Below are positions 16,015 to 23,614 of a stretch of 37,163 bases of DNA, piece by piece. The position numbers were made by a program, and so were the translations under genes. Below the pieces are notes generated by a model. It saw only the letters and a list, made by a program, of their open reading frames with translations. It was not told where the DNA came from and did no database searches. Source of the stretch: Spirochaetales bacterium (lineage in GTDB: Bacteria > Spirochaetota > Spirochaetia > JAIPGG01); the NCBI GenBank assembly GCA_021736255.1, contig JAIPGG010000018.1, forward strand, positions 1 to 37,163, in the 5' to 3' direction. How positions within the stretch are numbered: the first letter of the stretch is position 1; every line of letters begins with the position of its first letter.

Positions 16015-17537
16015 GTCTGCTGGGAATCGATGTTGGCACCACCGGCTGCAAATCGGTGAGCTTCAACGAGAACGGCCGGGAAATCTCGAGATCTTACCGG
16101 GAGTACAACATCCTGCGGCCCGAACCGGGAGCAGCCGAACTCGATGTAGAAGACATCTGGTCGAAAACTCGGGCGACTATCGCCGAGGCAGCAGCCGGAG
16201 CATCCTCGGCGGGCGATCCGGTAAGCGCCTTGGCGGTAACCTCGATGGGCGAGGCCGTAGTTCCCGTTGACCGGCAGGGCCAGGTTACCGGACCCTCGCT
16301 TCTGAGCCTTGATGCGCGGGGCAGCGAGTTCACCAAAGACCGGAACTGGTATCCGGAGGACCTCGAACTCTATTCGATCAACGGAAACACCTTTGGGAAC
16401 CAGTACGGCCTGACCAAAATCCTGTGGTTTCGCCGGCACCACCGCAGGGCCTTCGATAAAACCTGGAAATTCCTGCCCTGGGGCAGCTTCGTCACCTACC
16501 GGCTCGGTTCCGAACCGGTAGTCGATTACGCTCTGGCCAATCGATTGCTGCTGTTCGACATCGACCGGCGGGACTGGTCCACCGAACTGTTGGAGCGGGC
16601 GGGGCTCGAAGCAGAACTGTTTCCCAAACCCGTTCAGGCAGGCAGTGATGCCGGACCTGTTTCCCCCCGGATAGCGGATGAATTAGGCCTTCCGAAAGAG
16701 ACCAGAATCATCGTCGGCACCCATGACCAGTGTGCCAATGCCGTCGGAAGCGGCGTTATCGGCGACGGAAAGGCCATGTACGGTCTGGGAACCTTTAACA
16801 CCGTTGTCCCGGTTACCCGCGGTCGAAAGGACCCTGAGGCAATGATGGCTCTGGGTCTCAATACCGAACATCATGCCGTCGCCGATCACTTTGTAAGCTT
16901 TATCTACAACCTCGGCGGGGCTATCGTAAAGTGGTACCGGGACACCTTCGCCGCAGAAGAACACCGGGCGGCCCAGGCAGAGGGGCGGGATATCTACCCC
17001 CGGCTCTTCGAAGAGCTGCCTGACGGCCCGAGCCGCACCCTCTGTATTCCCCATTTCACCGCCATGGGACCCCCCGATTACATAGACGACTCAACCGGCT
17101 TGTTTGCCGGCCTCTACCTCGACAGCAGCCGGGGAGAGATTTTGAAGGGCATTCTCGAAGGCATACTCTACGCGCACCGCTTGTGTCTTGACCGGCTGCC
17201 CGAGGCCGGAATCAACCTGCGCAGCTACACCGCCGTCGGCGGGGGAAGCAATTCCGACACCTGGGTACAGCTGGCAGCGGACATCCTTGGAAGATCGATC
17301 GAGAGACCGGCCGTCCTTGAAGGCGGCGCCCTGGGAACAGCAATCATAGCCGCTACCGGCAGCGGCCTCTATTCGGGCTTTCCCGAAGGAGTGGGGTCCA
17401 TGGTCCACGAGGACCGTGTTTTCGAACCGGATTTGAAGATGACAGAGCGCTACCAGCAGCAGTTCGAACTCTTCAAGGAGCTCCTCGAAACAAGCCGCAG
17501 CGGGCTGCAGAAACTCTACCACCACCACACAGGATAA
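16011..17537 (+). CDS. FGGY-family carbohydrate kinase (xylulokinase-like)
   Basis: This 508-aa ATP-dependent kinase has the actin-like FGGY fold. The N-terminal phosphate loop is GIDVGTTGCKSVSF (5-18), a middle segment reads GTHDQCANAVGSG, the second-domain loop is GLGTFNTVVPV, and the adenosine motif AVGGGSNSDTW leads into the usual helix and GGALGTAIIAA. Length fits xylulokinase and related ketose kinases. The start at 16011 overlaps the aldolase stop by four bases, though the frame opens earlier. It probably phosphorylates the ketose formed by the dehydrogenase or epimerase of the divergent operon. The exact sugar and carbon position are not readable from sequence. Confidence 0.88.
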   Translation: MSLLGIDVGTTGCKSVSFNENGREISRSYREYNILRPEPGAAELDVEDIWSKTRATIAEAAAGASSAGDPVSALAVTSMGEAVVPVDRQGQVTGPSLLSLDARGSEFTKDRNWYPEDLELYSINGNTFGNQYGLTKILWFRRHHRRAFDKTWKFLPWGSFVTYRLGSEPVVDYALANRLLLFDIDRRDWSTELLERAGLEAELFPKPVQAGSDAGPVSPRIADELGLPKETRIIVGTHDQCANAVGSGVIGDGKAMYGLGTFNTVVPVTRGRKDPEAMMALGLNTEHHAVADHFVSFIYNLGGAIVKWYRDTFAAEEHRAAQAEGRDIYPRLFEELPDGPSRTLCIPHFTAMGPPDYIDDSTGLFAGLYLDSSRGEILKGILEGILYAHRLCLDRLPEAGINLRSYTAVGGGSNSDTWVQLAADILGRSIERPAVLEGGALGTAIIAATGSGLYSGFPEGVGSMVHEDRVFEPDLKMTERYQQQFELFKELLETSRSGLQKLYHHHTG

Positions 17538-17551
17538 TCCGGAAAATAATT

Positions 17552-17573
17552 GGGGAGGCCCAAAGGCCTCCCC
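17552..17573. terminator. Bidirectional-type terminator hairpin
   Basis: GGGGAGGCC and GGCCTCCCC form a perfect 9-bp stem with a CAAA loop between the converging kinase and isomerase genes. On the minus strand it is followed by AATTATTTT, so it suits the isomerase gene best. On the plus strand the tail is not T-rich, but the strong stem may still end kinase transcripts. Confidence 0.8.
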
Positions 17574-17606
17574 ATCATCAGAATCATCAGAAAAAAATAT
17601 CCGACC

Positions 17607-18596
17607 TCAAGCTTCCTTCATATCTCCATCGAAGGCAATCTCCGAAGCTGAAAAATTGATATTCTTGACGAAGTCCGCAGATTCCTTCGCGCCGAACTCA
17701 CGGTCCATACCATTGTCTTCCCATTCAATCGAAAGGGGGCCGCCGTAGTTTGCCGCATTGAGCTCGCGAATAATGTCTTCGAAGTTAACGTCTCCATGAC
17801 CGATGGACCGGAAGTTCCAACCCCGCCGGGTGTCGCCGAAGGACAGATGAGAGCCGAGAATACCAGCTCTGCCGTCCAGGGTTACCGCTGCATCCTTCAT
17901 GTGGACATGATAGATTTTCGAGGCGAAATCACGGATAAAGAGATCGGGTTTGACTCCCTGCCAGATAAGATGACTCGGATCGAAATTGAAACCGAGGGTA
18001 GGCCTGTTCTCGAACACCTCGAGCAGCTTCTGTGCGCTGTAGATATCGAAGGCAATCTCGGTCGGGTGAACCTCGAGTCCGAATTTGATACCCTGCTCGT
18101 CGAAGACGTCGAAGATCGGATCCCAGAGATCACGGATTTTCTTGAAGCCGGCGTCTACCATCTCTTCCGAGGTGGGCGGAAAAGAATACCAGAACTTCCA
18201 GATGGGTGAACCCATAAAACCGGTTACCACGTAGGTACCCATTTTCTTAGCGGCCTTGGCTATGAGCTTCATTTCTGAAATACCCCATTCCCGTATCTTC
18301 TCGGGCTTGCCGGCGAGCTCACTCGGAGCAAAGGCATCGAGCCGCTCGTCGTAAAGGTCACCGACGCACTGGCCGGGCAGATGCGCTCCCAGGGCCCAGC
18401 ACCCCAGGTTGTATTTTTTGAGTATCTCTTTCTTTTTTTGGATATAGCCGTCGTCCTGGGCCTTCTCCGGCTCCATGTGATCACCCCAGCAGGCGAGCTC
18501 GAGCCCTTCGTATCCCCAGGAACTTGCCTTCTTGCAGATTTCTTCAAAAGGCAGATCGGCCCACTGGCCGGTAAATAGTGTTACAGGTCGTGCCAT
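17607..18596 (-). CDS. Sugar phosphate isomerase/epimerase (TIM barrel)
   Basis: This 329-aa xylose-isomerase-like TIM-barrel enzyme has the strand-end metal-binding candidates in YEGLELACWGDH, FGLEVHPTE, LGFNFDPSHLIWQG, YHVHMKDA and LSIEWEDN. Such proteins isomerise or epimerise sugars and cyclitols or their derivatives. The ATG at 18596 is chosen for the AGGAGGAAAG ribosome binding site; the frame opens earlier, at 18698, in a stretch without a ribosome binding site. It is only distantly similar to the TIM-barrel gene at 4712. It has its own promoter region with a 14-bp palindrome and a terminator, so it forms a single-gene unit at the edge of the sugar locus. Substrate unknown. Confidence 0.83.
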   Translation of the reverse strand: MARPVTLFTGQWADLPFEEICKKASSWGYEGLELACWGDHMEPEKAQDDGYIQKKKEILKKYNLGCWALGAHLPGQCVGDLYDERLDAFAPSELAGKPEKIREWGISEMKLIAKAAKKMGTYVVTGFMGSPIWKFWYSFPPTSEEMVDAGFKKIRDLWDPIFDVFDEQGIKFGLEVHPTEIAFDIYSAQKLLEVFENRPTLGFNFDPSHLIWQGVKPDLFIRDFASKIYHVHMKDAAVTLDGRAGILGSHLSFGDTRRGWNFRSIGHGDVNFEDIIRELNAANYGGPLSIEWEDNGMDREFGAKESADFVKNINFSASEIAFDGDMKEA

Positions 18597-18637
18597 TTTA
18601 CTTTCCTCCTCTAGAGAATCATGATATGTGTTGTGTA

Positions 18638-18651
18638 CATGATAAATCATG
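18638..18651. promoter_or_regulatory. Palindrome CATGAT-N2-ATCATG over the isomerase -10 region
   Basis: Perfect 6-bp arms flank a 2-nt centre. The site overlaps a possible -10 box and has a related ATCATGAT copy at 18618-18625. It is a candidate operator for an unidentified regulator of the isomerase gene. Confidence 0.35.
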
Positions 18652-18666
18652 GGTAAAAGAATGCAA
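18639..18666 (-). promoter_or_regulatory. Possible promoter of the 17607-18596 isomerase gene
   Basis: TATCAT (-10, 18639-18644) and TTGCAT (-35, 18661-18666) are separated by 16 nt on the minus strand. The -35 match is weak. Confidence 0.3.
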
Positions 18667-18708
18667 TGAAAAAAAGGATGAAACTTTTCCCACTCCAACC
18701 GAAAGCAG

Positions 18709-21051
18709 TTAGAATATCTTCCTGTCGAGCAGCCCCCGAAGGCTCAGTGAATTGAGAACCACGCTTACCGAACTCAAGGCCATTGCGGTTTCGGCTACTG
18801 CAGGGTGCAGAAAACCGAGGACGGCAATCGGGATTGCAATCACATTGTAGAGAAAAGCCCAAAAAAGATTTGCTCGTATTTTTCGAAAGGTGTAGCGGGA
18901 AAGACCCACCGCCTGGGCCACCCCCGCCAGACTCCTGGAAACGAGCGTAATGTCCGCTGCTTCAATGGCAATATCCGTTCCGGTCCCTACGGCGATGCCT
19001 ACATCCGCCTGTTTCAGAGCAGGTGCATCGTTGATGCCGTCGCCGACCATGATCACCCGTTCTCCTTCCTGCTGAAACCGGCGGATAACATCGGTTTTAT
19101 CCCCCGGGAGAAGACCTGCTCGAATTCGATCGACACCGACCTGTGTGCCGGCATAAGCGGCGGCTGCTTCATTGTCCCCGGTAAGCATAACAGTGGAGAG
19201 TCCGAGATCCCGGAGATAAGCGATCTGTTTATCCACCCCGGATTTTACAGGATCGGAAAGGGCAAAAAACCCGAACACCTGTCCCCTTGCTCCTTCCGGG
19301 CGGCCTGCAGCCTCCTCAGGGACCTGTTCCGCATGTTCTAGGAGCCCTACCGCTGCAATCGTCATCCCCTGATCGAGATAGGAAGCGGCCTCCCTCTGCA
19401 GATCCTGAACGGGAATTCCCTTTTCTTCGAGAAAGGCAGGAGAGCCGATATACACCATGTGCTCGTTATCAAGGCGGGCCTGGATACCCCGTCCCGGGAC
19501 CGCTTCGACATCGGAGACCTCCAACCCAGATCCGCTCGAAAGCATATTATCTTCCAGCCAGGCCGTAACGGCGGCGGCCAGCGGATGCTCGGAGACACGC
19601 TCTACCGCATAGGCTGTGCGTAAAAACTCCTCACGGTCCACCCCGCCGACTGGAACTGCGGCATGAACCTCCGGCCGCCCACGGGTAATGGTACCGGTCT
19701 TGTCGAAAAAAACCGCCGTTGCTCCCCTGGCCCGCTGGATTGCTTCGCCGTTCCGGAAAAAGATACCCGAGGAAGCACCTCGGCCGAGCCCGACCATGAG
19801 GGCCGTCGGCGTGGCAAGACCGAGAGCACAGGGACAGGCAATGACCAATACAGAAACCGCAACAGCTACCGCCCGGGAAACCGGGTCGAGCCCGGTACTG
19901 ACCCAAGGCAGAACCTGCGCGCCGGCAGTAGTAAAGACCGCTCCGATTTCCGGGGCCAACAGCCAAAAGAGAAGAGAGGCTGCCGAAATGAGCAGAACCG
20001 CCGGCACAAAGATCCGGGTAATGCGGTCAGCGAGATCCTGAACCGGAACGCGTGATGCCCCGGCCTCCTCGGTCATCCTCGCAATCTGTGCCAGAAAACC
20101 CTCATCGCCGGCCGCTTCCACTCGCACCACGATACTTCCGTTTTGATTTACCGTCCCGCCGATAACCCGGCTTCCCGGCCCCCGCTCTGCAGGAACAGGT
20201 TCTCCGGTTACCCAAGACTCATCGATACTCGTGGAACCGGTAACGATCTGACCGTCCACCGGCACCTTCTCTCCCGGTCTGACCTGTACGGAATTCCCGG
20301 GAACCAGTTCCTGCACCGGAACGAGCCTGCTCTGCCCCGATTCATCGAGAAGACGGGCCTCCTTCGCTCCCAGCTCCAAAAGCCCCCGAACGGCCCGATT
20401 CGCCTTTCCGCCTGCGGCAGCCTTCAAATATTCACCTATATAATAGATAGCCATGATCATGGCCCCTACGGAGGCAAAGGAAACCACCTCCATTCCCGCC
20501 AGAGCCAGCACTCCTGTTGCATAGGAAGCGACCGTACCGATACCGATCAGAGAATCCATGGTAAAACTCATCATCCGGAAAGAGATCAGTGTGGACTTGA
20601 GGACCGGATACCCGATCAGAAAGATCACCGGAAAGGCCAGGACGAGTCCCGGGATCACAGCGCTCCAGGCAGGCCAGCCTGCCGGCAGGACCTCGATATT
20701 CCAGACCATAGACAGCAGCATCCGTACCATCAGAGGAAGGGTGAGCGCCCATGAAATAATCAAGCGCTTTTTTAACGATTCGAGCTTCTCGTCCCGCTGT
20801 TCTTCCTGTTTTTTCCCGAGTTTATAGCCAGCCCGTTCAACGGCCTGCGAGACATCCTGGAGTAGATCGCCGGAAAGCTGCTCTCCATTGCCCTGCTTCT
20901 GCCGGCGCTCGTCTTCGATACTGACAATGGCCTTACCGCCTGCATAATTAACCGAGGCATCAGCAATAAACGGGAGATCTTTCAGTGCCTTTTCCACCCG
21001 CATAGCACAAGAAGCGCACGTCATTCCTTCAATTTTCAACTGCTGTTCCAT
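18709..21051 (-). CDS. copA: Copper-translocating P-type ATPase (CopA-like)
   Basis: This 780-aa P1B-type ATPase pumps Cu(I) out of the cytoplasm. It has one N-terminal heavy-metal domain with GMTCASC (9-15). It then has paired helices, the A-domain (STSIDESWVTGEPVP), the membrane CPC motif (ACPCALGLATPTA, near 404-416), the phosphorylation site FDKTGTITRG near 446-455, the HP motif in SEHPLAAAVTAW and the hinge MVGDGINDAPALKQAD. Length and eight-helix plan are normal for CopA. No CopZ chaperone or copper regulator gene adjoins it. A palindrome inside the proposed promoter spacer (21126-21138) could bind a metal-responsive repressor encoded elsewhere. Cu(I) rather than Ag or Zn is inferred from the CPC motif. 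Confidence 0.93.
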   Translation of the reverse strand: MEQQLKIEGMTCASCAMRVEKALKDLPFIADASVNYAGGKAIVSIEDERRQKQGNGEQLSGDLLQDVSQAVERAGYKLGKKQEEQRDEKLESLKKRLIISWALTLPLMVRMLLSMVWNIEVLPAGWPAWSAVIPGLVLAFPVIFLIGYPVLKSTLISFRMMSFTMDSLIGIGTVASYATGVLALAGMEVVSFASVGAMIMAIYYIGEYLKAAAGGKANRAVRGLLELGAKEARLLDESGQSRLVPVQELVPGNSVQVRPGEKVPVDGQIVTGSTSIDESWVTGEPVPAERGPGSRVIGGTVNQNGSIVVRVEAAGDEGFLAQIARMTEEAGASRVPVQDLADRITRIFVPAVLLISAASLLFWLLAPEIGAVFTTAGAQVLPWVSTGLDPVSRAVAVAVSVLVIACPCALGLATPTALMVGLGRGASSGIFFRNGEAIQRARGATAVFFDKTGTITRGRPEVHAAVPVGGVDREEFLRTAYAVERVSEHPLAAAVTAWLEDNMLSSGSGLEVSDVEAVPGRGIQARLDNEHMVYIGSPAFLEEKGIPVQDLQREAASYLDQGMTIAAVGLLEHAEQVPEEAAGRPEGARGQVFGFFALSDPVKSGVDKQIAYLRDLGLSTVMLTGDNEAAAAYAGTQVGVDRIRAGLLPGDKTDVIRRFQQEGERVIMVGDGINDAPALKQADVGIAVGTGTDIAIEAADITLVSRSLAGVAQAVGLSRYTFRKIRANLFWAFLYNVIAIPIAVLGFLHPAVAETAMALSSVSVVLNSLSLRGLLDRKIF

Positions 21052-21120
21052 ACTCTTTTCCTTCCAGATCCGCGTTTTCCCACAGGCGGCATCAGAAACT
21101 GCCGCTCACTTATCTTGATC

Positions 21121-21149
21121 AATCTACTAATGTTTAGTGCAGAAGTGAA
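21121..21149 (-). promoter_or_regulatory. Possible copA promoter
   Basis: TTCACT (-35, 21144-21149), a 17-nt spacer and TAGATT (-10, 21121-21126) lie on the minus strand about 70 nt before the ATG. Each hexamer matches consensus at four of six positions. Confidence 0.35.
21126..21138. promoter_or_regulatory. Palindrome ACTAA-N3-TTAGT in the copA promoter spacer
   Basis: A perfect 5-bp inverted repeat with a 3-nt centre lies between the proposed -35 and -10 boxes, a typical position for a repressor operator. The regulator is unknown. Confidence 0.35.
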
Positions 21150-21174
21150 GGTTCCACAGCGGTTATCGTAGAAA

Positions 21175-22317
21175 TTATCGAACAGGTGAAGGTATTTTTA
21201 CCGACAGCGATTTTTCGTACGCCAACTCAGCCTGGCGGGAACCCTCTTCCCGGGACTCGAGTACCGCGAATTCTGTAAGGAGAAGGCTCTGGTCGTCGGA
21301 CATGCCGGTGGAATCGAGTTTTTCGACCCGGTATTTTTCCGCCGCCGCGGAGCTGCGCGGCACCAGACCGTGGAGAAGCGAAGGGCCTTCCCAAAACAGT
21401 GGACCGAGTTCACCATTCAGACTCACCGTGAGTCCATACCGCACCCGGCTTTTTTGCAGCCGCCTGGGTATGGCCCTGCTGAACCGCTTTCGGGCGCCCG
21501 CATCGAACACCTCGCCGTTGGCCTTGATATCGATCCACAAGTCGGTCCCCGCCGAACGGAAGCGCCGATCCCAGTCGTCAAAAAAGGTGTCCCGGCACAG
21601 GGTAAAGGCGATTGTTGTCCCTTCAGACAGCTTTACAGGGCGGACATGCTGTCTTGGCCCGGACTGCAAATCGAGAAACTCCCGCTCAAAGGGGGTAAGA
21701 TAGACCTTGTCCTGCCGGTACACCTTGCCCCCAGGACCATAGAGAACGGCGCGGTTTCTGAGTTCACGGTTTTCCGCCTCCCTCTGTTCAGGGCCGCTTG
21801 TAGCCGGACCACCGGCCGGCACCGGCACAAAGGTGCTCCCCCCGAGTATATAGGCAGGCCTGCCCTGGGCGCTTTGGAGAAAGCGGAGCGAATCCATCCA
21901 TATTCGATCGAGGGAATCAGACAGCTCCTTTCCGTAATCAAGGAAAAACTGCCTGAGCGGCTGAGGCACATCTTTATAGAGGCCTTCGAGAAAGGTCAGC
22001 ATCATGGAGGTATTCAGCTTTTTGTGGTCCTCCCAACCCGCCGCGGAGACCGCCTCGGAAACACCGAGCAAAGCACCGGTGTACTCGGGAAAGACCACCA
22101 GGTCGGCCCCCCCGTTCACGGCGATTTGTTTCATAATCCCCTTGACCTCAGCGGTAAAGGCTTCTTTTGAACGAAAGAGTTCAGGATTTGCCTCGAGCTG
22201 TACCGCCGCCACCCGAAACTCCCCTGCAGCCGCCGGGGCCGGAGGAAAAAAAGCGGCGAAAAGCAGCAGTCCAACAAAGAACAGCTTTCGAGTCTGCGGC
22301 CGGAAAAGAATAGACAT
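21175..22317 (-). CDS. Secreted carbon-nitrogen hydrolase (nitrilase superfamily)
   Basis: This 380-aa protein has a nitrilase fold with the full Glu-Lys-Cys triad: Glu78 (VVFPEYTG), Lys204 (RQDKVYLTPFE) and Cys241 (TLCRDTFFDDW). Such enzymes hydrolyse nitriles, amides or N-acyl groups. It begins with a signal peptide (hydrophobic 11-30, Ala-rich end near residue 31), so it should act outside the cytoplasm, which is unusual for the family apart from membrane Lnt. The ATG at 22317 has no ribosome binding site, and a TTG at 22326 is possible. A TATACT (-10-like, 22327-22332) ends 9 nt before the ATG, suggesting a very short leader. It is divergent from the frameshifted MFS gene only 17 bp away. 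Substrate unknown. Confidence 0.8.
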   Translation of the reverse strand: MSILFRPQTRKLFFVGLLLFAAFFPPAPAAAGEFRVAAVQLEANPELFRSKEAFTAEVKGIMKQIAVNGGADLVVFPEYTGALLGVSEAVSAAGWEDHKKLNTSMMLTFLEGLYKDVPQPLRQFFLDYGKELSDSLDRIWMDSLRFLQSAQGRPAYILGGSTFVPVPAGGPATSGPEQREAENRELRNRAVLYGPGGKVYRQDKVYLTPFEREFLDLQSGPRQHVRPVKLSEGTTIAFTLCRDTFFDDWDRRFRSAGTDLWIDIKANGEVFDAGARKRFSRAIPRRLQKSRVRYGLTVSLNGELGPLFWEGPSLLHGLVPRSSAAAEKYRVEKLDSTGMSDDQSLLLTEFAVLESREEGSRQAELAYEKSLSVKIPSPVR

Positions 22318-22334
22318 GGGATACAAAGTATAGC

Positions 22335-23572
22335 ATGATGGGCTTATCCATGAAACGGAATGAGTTCGCCTTTCTATGGCACGGAACCTTTCTGGCAGCC
22401 GCTGTCGTTTTCACCGAACTGAACACCGTGGTCCCTGGCCTTCTCATGACGGCCACCTCGAACGAAATCTACCTCGGCATACTCACGGCTATTACCATCG
22501 GAATCCCTCCGGTAATCCGGATCTTTTTCGGGGGTTTTTTGCACCGAAGGCCCAGGAAAAACCCTGGCTTTTGCTCGGCATACTGCTTCGTACCGCCGGG
22601 CTCTTCTCTCTTGGAATGCTTTTGCTGAGCTTCCAGGGCAGCTCCGCCATGCTCATTCTATCGCTGCTGTTGATCATGGGGGTATTCTCGTTCAGCGGGG
22701 CCTTTGCCGGCCTGAGTTACACCCATCTGCTCGGAAAGGAGATCGAACCCGCCCGACGCTCCTTCATTCTTTCGGGCAAGGAATTCGCCGGGGGAGCGGC
22801 AACCCTGGGATTCGGATTGTTGGCCAGATATATTCTCTCCGAAGCTGCCTACCCGAAAAACTACGCCTGGCTCTTTCTGATTGCCTCCGGACTGCTGGCA
22901 ACAGCGGTCTTTGGATTCCTGCTTGTTCGCGAAACCCCTGATGCGCCGGGAGAAGCGGGAGGAAGCGGCGGGGAAGATCCCGGCAGAACAAAGAGCCGGC
23001 CGATACGGGACATGATGCGAAACATGGACCGGAACCTCCTGCGCTACATTCTGGTATTGAATCTTACCGGATTCAGCCTCGGCATAGCCCCCTTCTACAT
23101 AGCCCTGGCAAAGCGCAGTTTCGGACTCAGCGGGGAACAGGTCGGTGATTACCTGATGCTTCAGATTGCCGGGGTCATTGTGGCATCCGTCTTGTGGTAC
23201 CGGCTTAGCCGGGGACGGAGTTTTCGCCACGTAGTCAGGATCTGCATGATAGGCGCGGCTGTGCTTCCACTTTTTGCCCTGTTTGCCTCCGGCAAGAGTG
23301 TTACCCTGTACATCTTTGTCTTTCTCTGGGCGGGTTTTCTGCTCAGCGCACGCCGCATAGCCCTCGAAGGTCTGTTGATCGAGATCAGCAGCAATGAAAA
23401 CCGGGTAATCTACAGCGCACTGGCGGGAGCATTCAGTTTCGTCTCGGCAGTTTTTCCTCTTGTATCAGGGTTTTTGATCCGGGGAGTGGGCTATCCTCCG
23501 ATCTTTTTTCTTACCTCCGCCGCCGTACTTACCGCATTAATTCCTCTTGCAGGAATCCGGGCAAAGGAATAG
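22335..23572 (+). pseudogene. MFS transporter interrupted by a -1 frameshift
   Basis: Two frames together encode one about 412-aa, 12-helix MFS-like carrier. The first frame (from 22335; ATG 22350 is an alternative) gives the first two helices up to RIFFGGF. The second frame continues from 22541 with APKAQEKPWLLLG to the stop at 23572. The switch lies in the tract of five G and six T (22530-22540). Losing one base there explains it, so it may be a true mutation or a sequencing error. The junction T TTT TTG (22535-22541) is also a possible -1 slippery heptamer, and slippage there would give exactly the joined protein. No clear ribosome binding site precedes 22335. Substrate unknown; it lies 42 nt before the potassium transporter. 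Confidence 0.75.
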
Positions 23573-23614
23573 AAATACAGACAGGAGCAAAGAGTAGAAG
23601 GACTCTAAAAAGCT

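Noticed and set aside
22376-22540. Independent start at 22376 for the downstream MFS frame
   Set aside because: The translation from 22376 to about 22535 is non-hydrophobic and unlike any transporter, while the other frame there encodes the expected first helices.
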